DNA from: Lathyrus oleraceus
Lineage: Eukaryota; Streptophyta; Magnoliopsida; Fabales; Fabaceae
Direction of reading: 5' to 3'
Assembly (NCBI RefSeq): GCF_024323335.1
Contig: NC_066583.1
Span: 17,902,665 to 17,966,664 of the forward strand
DNA: 64,000 nucleotides
In this document: piece by piece, positions 54,271-64,000 of the stretch
Position numbering within the stretch: the first letter of the stretch is position 1
Layout of the letters: the number at the start of each line of letters is the position of its first letter
The notes under the pieces: model-generated
Databases searched by the model: none
Seen by the model: only the letters and a program-made list of their open reading frames with translations
What the model was told of the DNA's origin: nothing
Made by a program: the position numbers and the translations under genes

Positions 54271-57063
54271 TGTAAGACCCTAATTTTGACCCTAATATCC
54301 CTCATGGCATCATAACATTGCTCATTTGCATCTTGCCTCAAGGATCATAGCATCTTGGCTCCTTAACCCTAGGGTTGGGACTTGTGTGAGTGGTTTGAGA
54401 CCACCAAGCATGCTTGAATTGTATATTATTGCTTTTCCTATTTTGTTTACTAACCAAAAGTACAAAAATATGTCACTAACATTGTTTGTTTTGAAGCTCA
54501 AGCAATCATGTGATCCAAGTTTCCTAGGAGGCCCTTATACTCAATGAAATGGCCAGATGAAGTTGAAAGCAAGCATGACAATGGTTCCCAAAGCTCAATC
54601 ATCATATATTCCTCCCAAGTATCTCAATTTGTTAATTTGATCAAGATAAACCAAAGGGCTTGAGGCTTGCTTCCCAAGGAAACCCTAATCCAACTGTGCA
54701 TTGACTGTGCCTTGCTCATGAAGCAACCTCAACCTATGATCAAATATAATAAAGGGAAGTTCTTTAATTCATCATTTTATGCATATATGAGCCTATGTTA
54801 GTGTCCTCAATCATTTATTCATCAAGATTTGAAGTTTGGACTTGAGAAGTTGATCAGTCAATTCATCTGACTATTTTGAAATCCACTGAGACCTAACTTT
54901 TGATGTGTTTCTCAAATGATGATGACACCAAGAGAAAACATGTTATTAAGAACCATATGAATAAATTTCATGTTCATCAAAAAATTATTTGAAACTCGGA
55001 AAGTCATCATTCATTTCAAAACATTATAGGTCATTTTGACTGAAACACTAATTTTAGGTCAACTTCCCAAGGACCTAACTCCTTTATTTTTTATGATTTT
55101 GAGGTGCAAACAAGTGCATTGGAAAGTTTGAGATGTCTAATTAAATTGTTGTGTTGGACAAAATTTCATAATCCTAAAATAAACACATGTGATAATACAA
55201 AACATTATAGGTCACTTTGGACCAAAGCCATTGAAATGTGAAAAAGTCCAACTTCAAGTGCCCATAACTTTCTCATAAAAAATCCAAATGATGCAAAAGT
55301 TAAGTCCAAATTGATTGTATTGAAAATATCTATAACTTTGATGTTGAAGGTTTTGTCATTTGAGGCTTGAATAATTGAAACAGAAGGGCTTGAAGCTGAA
55401 CTGATTGCCTAACCTCTCACCAAAGGAATTTGCAATTTCACTTTCATTTTTCAAGTGCGATTTTCAACAACATCAGTTTATTATCATCACTAATTCCTAA
55501 TCCTAGCTCTCATACCAAGCATCCAGATCAAGTTGCAAACAAAGGTCTGGTTGAATTGTGCTCTTGAAAGCTGCTCTACAAAGGTTTATTCTCTAACTAT
55601 TTTCCTTCGAATCTCTTTGAATATTGTGCACTGCTTGGTTTGATTAGCATTGCTTGCTTTGTGCTTGTTTTGTTTTTGTTTGTTTGAACCCAATTCAAAA
55701 AGGAGAAAAGACTTAGAATTAGGACCTCACCTATGCTAAATGGAATTTCAAGAGCAACTAGGCCTCATGCCTTTAGAATGCTAAATATGTTGAAGAGAAA
55801 CTATGCCTTATGCCTTTAGAATGCTTACATCTTGAAGTTGAAGTGAAAGGACCCATAATCTAAACTCTCTCTTTGTCCATTCTTTCTATTGCATTATGGA
55901 ACTTTTTGATTTGTGTGTTCTTGTGTGATAGGGATTCCAAACTTGAGCTAATTAGAAGGACCATTGTCATGAGCATCCAAGATAAGAGAGACAAGAGCCA
56001 ATTGGAAGATTCCTAGGAGCTTGATTGAATATTTGCTTGATTGCTTGAGTTAATTGCTTATGGCTTGCTAAGTCCAAAGGAAAGGAGCAACTTGGATCAT
56101 CTTTATGATCTCAAGAGAGGAACTCCAAGGGTTTTATTTCTCTTCTCTCACCTTTGCATGTTTAAGATTAGCCCTTCTCTTCTTCTCTCCACTCTAACCC
56201 AAGCCAAACTCATTTTGTGCAAACATTGACATTGTTTTCAAAATTAGAAACCTAGGCATTATGCCTTTGATTTTTTTTTCAAATTCTTTTCATAATACTT
56301 ATTTTGAATTGAACCTTAAGTCAATTTTGACTTCATTTTGTGAATACTTCTAATTGGTAAATCCCAACCCACTTCAAGTTCTTTTGTGGTTCCAATGGCC
56401 ACTTTTGCCAGAGCTTTTCATAAACATTAGCTATTAGGTTTGAGTTATCATAGTGGTTGATATAAACCTCACCTGTATCCTTAGTGATTGGACTATAAGC
56501 CTTCCATACTTATTATAGGGTGGATCCCTCACTAGTATGTTGAAGCTCTCCTCACATGGTGGATTTGTGGTTTAGGTTAAGTTTTCTCCCTTTGATAACA
56601 AAAGACCTTAAGGCTTTTGACCAATCAATTCACCAACTTATTTTTGAGATTTTTACCCCGAACTACGAGGTTTTGATCCTACCTTTTATGATTGTACGTA
56701 GGCAATGGGTTTATCCATTCAAACACAAAATTGTAAATAATTTGTATATTCTCTTCTCATCTCCCCAATCATGTTTGCACAAATATTTTTTCACAAATAC
56801 CAACCTACCATACAACACTTGCAAAAAGGGCTCCCTTAGAGTACTAAGGATGTTTTGGGTGCTTAAAACCTTCCCATTGCATAACCAACCCCCTTACCCA
56901 GATCTCTGACATTTTTATTAGTTTTTGATTTGATAAAACTTCTCGGTTTTTGTTCGCTTTCTAACCTTTCCTTTGGATAAATAGAAGTGCGGTGGCGACT
57001 CGAATTGTATGATTTACTTTTGATTTAGTCCATAAATCTAAAGGTAACGAATACCCCGCTACA
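54271..57063 (+). repeat. Ogre 3' LTR, plus orientation
   Basis: 2,793 bp from TGTAAGACCCTAATTTTG to ACCCCGCTACA. The first 240 bp and the U5 end match the LTR at 46939-49543 (inverted); the middle does not and is more like the solo LTR class. It follows a PPT, so it is a 3' LTR. Downstream sequence is Athila, not a primer site. Confidence 0.88.
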
Positions 57064-57797
57064 CCCACTATTAGTTGGTTCAGAGGTATCTGGCGCTGAA
57101 CTCGGTAGGGAGGATTACAATCTGATCCCCCACAACTGCATTTGGGTCAAATAAAAGAGTTTACACAGATCTATGTGCCAGAAACCCCCATGTTTAGGAT
57201 CAGAATCACTAACATATCACTCTACTATGAAGCATGTACAGATAACGGGCTTAATGTGATTGCGCCTGAACGAAAAGGACCCAAAAAGAGATGAAGAGGT
57301 AAGCTTAGGTATTGTGGGATAATATGGGTTGGTTAATATAGGAAGGGAGTTTATGTCCGTGTCTGCGGATAAGTGTCATCACAATACCCTTGGTTCACTT
57401 AGTTAGTACCTATCACTGCATCCCGACTTGAACCTAGAAGCCTTTTTAGCCCGAATCACTCGTCGACACCAGTCTTTCTTTTTGAGCTTCTAAGTGTTTT
57501 GCTTGAGGATAAGCAAGGGTTTAAGTGTGGGAGAATTTGATGACACTGAAATTCACTGTATTTTCGACTCCGATTTCGCATGCATTTCAGTTGTTTTATT
57601 GTTATTTTGTTATGTTATTACTATGTTTTTCTTTGTATTCAGGTTTCCAGTCTAATCGGAGCCCCGATCGAGAAAAGGAGCAAAAATGAGCTAAAAAGCC
57701 AAAAAATCAGCATTTTACACTTGTGGCTCCCACTGTGGTTGGCGCCATGGGTCCATCCATGACGTGTCCTAGTTCAACTTCTCCTCAACTGCCACAT
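57064..57797 (+). mobile_element. Athila 3' end fragment: 3' UTR, PPT and part of LTR
   Basis: 57070-57145 matches the outer Athila 3' UTR block (16150-16220, inverted). The hairpin TTGCTTG-AGGA-TAAGCAA at 57499-57516 and PPT AAGTGTGGGAGAATT (57523-57537) precede an LTR start TGATGACACTG at 57538. The LTR is cut at 57797 by the next insertion, and the left side is cut by the Ogre LTR at 57063. Confidence 0.85.
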
Positions 57798-60700
57798 TGT
57801 AGCACCTCAAATTTGCACCCATCATTGTACATACCATTTCATATTAGGTCATAGCATATCATGATACATTGCATAGCATTTGCATTGTCCTCAGTTGCCT
57901 CAAGAGCAAGCAAGTCAGAAATTAGGTCAAACTGATCAGGAGATCAGTCAACCAATCAAGCAAGGTTGTTTCTCAAGGAATCAAAGCCCTAGGGTTTGTC
58001 CTACAAGTTCACATGTCTTGGAGTATCATTTGAAATGTTCAAGTCAAGGGTTGAAGGCTCAGATGTCATCAGTCAATGCACAACCAGGTCAAAACCCTAA
58101 ACAGTCAGCAATCAGTCAAAGCAGTGGATGGTGGCCATTCTTGTGGAATTTGGGCACCATGATCAATAATCAAGAGTCCATACAACTTGAGACATCATTT
58201 GAAGTCAAAATCTCAAAGAACTAGGGTTTGGAATTCATCAGAAGTGCACAGTCAAGTCCAAAACCCTAGAAAGTCAAAGTTGGTCAACTGTGGTTGATTC
58301 TTTGGATTTGATGGATGGAAATGGTTTGAAGGAGCTTATTCATGTCCTAATAGGTCTTATATGTCATGGCAATCAACATCATGGAAGAATTTGAAGCAAA
58401 TCAGAAAAATTCCCAAAATAGAAACTGGACCTGTAATTTCAACTGCCAAAAATGGAAACTTCTTGATCCTCAACTTACATCATGATACAAGCTTCAAATG
58501 AATTTTTTCCCAACATGAAAGTTGAAGATCTTGTTCTCCCATTTTCAAAAAGTCCAAGAACTCTCAAATCCCATGTATGGTTGTCAAGATATGATCCAAT
58601 CATTTTCACCAAATTTTGAACTTCAACTGAGCATATCTCCCAAACCATAAGGCCAAATTTGGTGGGGTTTTTTCCTACAAACCACATTTTTCATCCTCTT
58701 TCCAAAAATATAAACTTCATGACCTAAAACCTTGCCAATCAAAATGGCATTTTTGGACCTATTTCTTTAAAAATCAAAGTTTGACCAAACTTTGACTTTT
58801 TGATTTAAAACTTTTCAACACATTTGGCTATTGGGAAATGGTTTCACATGCTTTTTGCAACTTGTCTAGAGCCCTAACTTGGCCAGACCATGCATCTCCT
58901 TGCCAATTTGGTCATTATGTCAAAATTCACAAATATGCAAAATGTGTGGAAACAAGTGAAGCAAGCTTGGCAATTCTTGAAGCAGCATAAGACAGCATCT
59001 GTAGTGAGCAATTGCAGCATAACCAAGGCCCAGCTCGTGTACAGTTCACACCTCCTTTTCACTTGTGCACACAATTGGCAAATATGCAACTGGTGCATTT
59101 TAAACCAAACAAGTTAACCACTCATAAGCAAATCATAAAACAGCATTTACAATGGTCCTTCTGCAGCATTTCAAGGCCCATTCGACCACTAACTCACACC
59201 TCCATTTCCATACTCTCCAAATTAGCAAAATGGCATTTGGTCTTCATTACACTAAACCAGTTTAGCATTGGATTAATGAACCTAAAACAGACATATTTAA
59301 ACCTTTTTCTGCTCATTCCACAACCCTAGAGCAGCCTTTGCGCCAGAATTCTCCCTTCTCTCACCATTTTGCATTTTGCCATAAGTGAATGTTCTGCCAA
59401 ACCCTTGAAAGGACCCGAGCTTTTCTTCATTGCTTGACCATCTAGGCATCATTTGAGGTTGATTTCCGCCATTCTTCTCCAACTGGAAGTGAGGATCGTG
59501 CTTCTTTTCCTTCAAGGACCTTTCATGGCAAGTTGAGTTTTGGAAGTTCTCAAGGGTTGCTGAGCTCAAAGTCTCCACCAATCATCATTTAGAGGCATGC
59601 TGTGCGTCTGTTTCAAGCATCCAAGAGCAAAAACACTTGAATCAACCCTGCCCTGCAGATTTGGTCAGTTTTACGAATCTTTTGTTTCTTAAAATAAAGC
59701 CATGCTTATGATAGTTTACTTCATGCTGATTCTAATAAGCCAAAGTTTGTTTGAAATGGTTGTGTATTTTTAGAGATATGCTGATCTGAAATTTAGTGTT
59801 CATGTTGTTTCTTGCTCGAATCCTGTTTGTTTATGTACTTTGATGAAAATGAATAAGGGATTATGTATGTGTGATACATGAGGATCACGTTACCATGCTC
59901 ATTTCTCGTTTCTGGACATTTTGCTTTTTCGTGATTGAATGTGGATGATGATGATATGCTGTTCATGATTAAACATTACCTTGTCCAGAAATTTGTTTGA
60001 TTAATCTTTGTTGTGTTGATTGGTTGATGTTATATGATGATGGTTTCATATGCCCTGCTTGGTTGGTGATGCTAGATGTGTTTTGTTCACATTTTTTGAT
60101 CGAGTGCATGGTGAAACATGGATGTATGCTGCTGTTGTTTGAAACTATACCCTGCCCAGAATTTCCTATGTTTATGTGTGTTTGACTGTTGATTAAAACT
60201 GCTTAATAGTGATATTTCATGGCCACGAGTATTGGTTGAGGCTGTTTGTTTATGATTGTTGATTTAAATGATGAAGAGTGATGATGAATGCTGTTGCCAT
60301 TTAAAACCCTAGCTGCGTGAAACCTTGCCCAGAAAATTCGATGGTGATTGGCTAATGTTGTTGATGTCACTGTTTCATTGAGGGCCAACCAATCAGGTTA
60401 TTTCGTTTGGCCCTCCAAAACACAGCCGTTTTGATAAGTGATAGTTAGAATTGCAAAAATGCCATCGGTCAACTTATGTTGACTTGCCATGCCTTGCTTT
60501 TGTTCATGTTTCATCCAAATATTTACCAATCTTCCATAATTCATATTTCACTCAAATCAAATCCAAAAATCATGAAACTTTTTCCATCATTTTCACAAAT
60601 GTGTCTAGAATTTTATTATGAATTTTAATTATTTTTCCAATGGCTGGATTTTAATTGATAATTATTTTCGTCACATGTGTGCATAAATGACACCCTTTGC

Positions 60701-63556
60701 CATTTCAATTGTGAAATTCTCATGTCGCATCCAATGCCTTTGAAATTTTTTGTGGTGAAACTAGACACATTGACCTTCACTTCCATATAAAGTTTGTGCA
60801 TTTATCATTTGTGGATTGAAAGTTATGATTTTTTGAAGTCATGTGTTGCATTTGGTGCTATACCATGATCATGCATTTTCCCAATTTTTGTTCACATGCT
60901 TCCTATTATCCAAATGGCCCCAAATTTTGCATGAACCACTCTTTGTATGTCTAGTTGATGTATGAATTTTCTTGGAATTAATCTTGCTGTTTTCCATTTG
61001 ATTGTGAATTTTCTTCCATGCTTGGTCATTTGTTGACTTTTTGTGCTATGCCTTGCCAAATCCTTTGTGAAATTCTCAAATCATATTGTATATCCATGAA
61101 ATTTCATATGTGATAACTAGACTCTTTGAGCTTTGCATTGGTGTTAATCTCATTCATTTCTCTTCTGTTTTCAAATTGATATGATTTTTTGAAGTTGACC
61201 TATGCTTGTTGACTTTCACCATGCTTACTTGAACTTGGTTTGACTTCATGATTTTACTTGACTGCCTTCCTCTCATCCAAATGCCATGAAATTTTACATG
61301 TCTACCATGTTAGATGTTAGGATTGAGTGGGATTTATTTGATGATTTTTGAGTTTTGTTTAGGTTGACTTTTGATGCAAGTCATTCTGTTGACTTTTGTA
61401 TGCTTTCATTTGCCTTGTTTTGATTTCAAATATTCATGAAATGACAATGATGCATGATTTGAATGTGGGCCCAAGTGTGTTAGCTTCCCAAATGTTTGAC
61501 TTTGACTTTGAGTTGACTTTTCCTTGCTGCCTTGACTTTTTCTTTCATGTTTGACCCTAGGCTAGTCCTAGTGGTCCTTTGGACTTATGTTGAGTTCATC
61601 TGTTTCAGGTTGAGCACAATGCTTCAAAGATCACTCAAACTTGTTTGAATTTGATTTGTTTATCCCATGCTAACCTTTGTCTTGCAGATGGTTTAACTCA
61701 TAACTTGAGTCTTATGCTTTGCTCAGTTGACCCCCTGTGTTGACTGTTTGCCATTTCTTTTGATTTAAACTTTTGACTTGTTTACTAATAAGTTTGACTT
61801 TTTCAGGTACTTTAGTTGCTTAAGTTCTCTGAACTTGCTTGCTTTGCTTTTTAGCATTTGCTTTGAGGTATAAATATTTCTTCTTCATGTAGTCTGGAGA
61901 CCCGGTCTGTTATTTGACCGGGCAAACTGTCTGAAGTCCTCCTTAAGAGGCAATGCCTGTGTATGTTTACTTTGTCCCTGTACAGAGTCAAAGACCTCCT
62001 AAGTGAAGAGGCAATTGGTGGAAGGTAGGGATATGCAATCTATCCCCCACTATTCAGTGTGTCTTCTGTTTTGCTCACACTACTGTGTTGATGCACTTCA
62101 GATAAAAACCCAAGATCTTGTGCAATTGCACAGTTGAGTCAGTTTTAAATGTGTAGAAGGGTTCCCACTTTCTGAACCCACACATTCTTGTCAAATGCTC
62201 TCCCAGGCCAGGGATAGAAGCAATGAGGCACACCCCTCATCTCCTTTCATCTGCTTCACTTTAGCCTCTCAATGGCAAGGTTAAGAGCACACTTACCCCA
62301 TTCCAGTTGGCCCTAGTGCCTAACCTTTGATGTTTGAGCCCCCTTGTTGGTGTGTTTATTTTATGCTGTATGTTTTTGTGATTGCCTGTTTGCCTTGCCT
62401 CTTTAGTTTTAGCTTAGACTTGCCCTTGTGCAAGGTAGGTTGTGCTTGATTTGCCCTTGTGCAAGTCAAGTCTGTGTGGCTTGCTTCCTGTGTGAGCCAC
62501 ACTTAGAGTTGTTTTGCCGAACTACGGCAACTCTGATTCTCATGTTCAGATGAGATACGTAGGCACGAGACGCGATGTCTTGCCGAGTTTTGACTAACCA
62601 CTAACACTAATTCTTTTCTCTCACCCTTGTTGTGATTGAGATCTCCCCTTTCTCTTGCCCTAGTTGCAATCGAGACCCTTGCTTCCTGTGCGAGTCCTGT
62701 CTAGGATAGGTTGGCCCTTGTGCCATTTAGCTAGAAACCTTAACTTAGGGTTGATTTTGCATGACAATATCTAGGCTCGAGTCGTAGTCTCCCTAGAGTT
62801 GTGTCTCCCTCTGTTATCTGGTTAGGCTAGATCCTTGTCCCTGCGTAGGGGAACTACATCGCCCTGATCTTCACACCAGATGAAGTATGTAGGCAGGAGA
62901 TTGAGCTGATCTCTCCGGGCGCCCTTTTTTTCTTTTGTGTGTGTTGTCTGACCTTTGCTAGGCTCGAGTCCGCGACTCCTTAGCATTTGCTGTCTATCCC
63001 TTGTGTGTGTTTAGGTTCGGATGCTGATGTAAGTCCATCGATTGGCAGTCGGGCTCCACGTTTGCCTTTGTCTTGTTTGTTTGCGTGCGTGTCAGCCGAG
63101 CTACGAATGCTCTGATTCTTCTCTCGTCCGAGAAGATACGTATGCATAGGATGCGACATCCTAGCGAGCATGTGTCGTCTCCCCAGTCCGAACTACTTGG
63201 ACTCTGATGTCTATTGCCTGATAGACTAAGTAGGCCCAGGATGCGACATCCTGCCGAGTTCAGTTTCAGTCAGTCTCTTTCGTTTCTTTCAGCCAGTGTG
63301 TGTGAGTTTGAGCAGTGTTTAGCAACCATCTTCCTTCCTTTTGTGCGTGGATCCCGTAGAGTACTACGGATGCGTAGGGTGCCTAACACCTTCCCTTCGC
63401 ATAACCGACTCCCGAACCCATCCTCTTTGGTCGCGAGACCATGTTCTTTCCTAGGTTTACTTCGAGCGTTTCCTTTCCCTCTTTTGGGATAAATAACGCA
63501 CGGTGGCGGCTCTGTTGTTTCTTTCTTTTCCCGCCGGTTTTTCGCGCGATGCGACA
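57798..63556 (+). repeat. Long 5' LTR of an Ogre-family element
   Basis: 5,759 bp from TGTAGCACCTCAAATTTGCACC to GATGCGACA, followed by a tRNA-Arg primer site. The U5 end matches the Tat LTR (13038-13260, inverted). 61920-62340 matches solo LTR 9240-9660 (inverted). The part near 62500-63260 has degenerate units (CGTAG/CGAG-TCGGC, AGATACGTAGGC) as in the other U5 regions. Possible TATA at 59289-59301. No true coding region; the short ORFs are not conserved. The preceding 5 bp are CACAT; the TSD partner lies outside the window. Confidence 0.88.
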
Positions 63557-63558
63557 GC

Positions 63559-63576
63559 TGGCGACTCTGCTGGGGA
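63559..63576 (+). other. Primer binding site, tRNA-Arg type
   Basis: TGGCGACTCTGCTGGGGA, two bases after the LTR, as in the Tat element. Confidence 0.88.
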
Positions 63577-64000
63577 GGTAGAGAAGTTGACCTATGCTGG
63601 TCCATCTTCCCTGAGCGAGTCTCTCCTAGCGCTCTCTAGGATTAGGGTTTTGGTTGCTTTCCGCTTGTTGTATTTTATTGCATTCATTGTATATATGTAC
63701 ATTTATTGTTTGCATTGATTGTGTGCATTGATGTTTGCATTTCATATTCATTATTCATTGCTGGCTGGCTGTCTGTTTTCTCTGTGTGGGGGGGGAGTCA
63801 GTCGAGGTAAAAGGTCCAATACCCAGACCATGAGTGCAATCTAGGATGATTAGGAATAGAGTGATTCATGGGAAGCGGGTGGTATGGCGCCACTTAGCGG
63901 AACATTGATATCACGAGCAGTTCAGACCCTGGTAGGATACTGTCGTTACATGCTTCCGGTGTGTATATGATAGTATTTCTGCGAAAGGTTATTTATGCTG
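63577..64000 (+). other. Start of Ogre-family leader
   Basis: Internal 5' leader of the element whose LTR ends at 63556; no ORF before the window ends. Confidence 0.65.

Noticed and set aside
57880..58224. 114-aa ORF in the long LTR
   Set aside because: No recognisable domain and inside LTR sequence.

Overview
This 64 kb window is plant DNA, most likely from a large legume genome of the pea/vetch tribe (Fabeae). That is an inference from the dominance of Ogre/Tat-type giant Ty3/gypsy elements (tRNA-Arg primer sites, ORF1, a gag-pol intron, a second RNase H) next to Athila-type elements (tRNA-Asp primer sites, env-like ORFs). I found no host gene, tRNA, rRNA or CRISPR array. Essentially every base belongs to LTR retrotransposons.

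The left two thirds (1-49543) is a four-level nest, all on the minus strand. Level 1 is an Ogre with ORF1 (44560-46062), gag-pro (40934-44317), primer site (46915-46932) and an LTR (46939-49543). Level 2 is an ORF1-less and protease-less Tat/Ogre derivative, inserted in the gag-pol intron of level 1. Its 5' LTR is split into 13038-14020 and 39900-40732; its gag is 5250-6872 and its pol 1528-5002; its 3' LTR lies beyond the left edge. A 4,952-bp solo LTR (7758-12709) sits in its leader. Level 3 is a 25.9-kb-long Athila span (14021-39894, TSD TAAGC) inserted in the level-2 LTR. Level 4 is an intact-looking Athila (25681-37983, TSD GAGAT) inserted in the gag of level 3, 22 codons after the ATG. 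The LTR pair of level 4 differs by one indel by eye, and that of level 3 by about 20 changes, which fits the nesting order.

The right third is a patchwork. From 46939 to 57063 there is a large inverted arrangement: two Ogre 3' ends with LTRs point outwards around a repeat-rich centre. Next comes a plus-strand Athila 3' end (57064-57797), cut by a 5.8-kb Ogre-family LTR (57798-63556) with its primer site and the start of its leader (to 64000).

Working parts: level-4 Athila has one uninterrupted gag-pro-RT-RNaseH-integrase ORF of 1,839 codons plus an env-like ORF, so it may be recently active. The others carry nonsense codons or frameshifts. The most unusual signals are clusters of short palindromes just upstream of the LTR TATA boxes, with the same motifs in front of env-like ORFs; a tandem pair of diverged env-like ORFs, one with its own promoter-like leader; and one palindrome block shared by Athila and Ogre LTRs.
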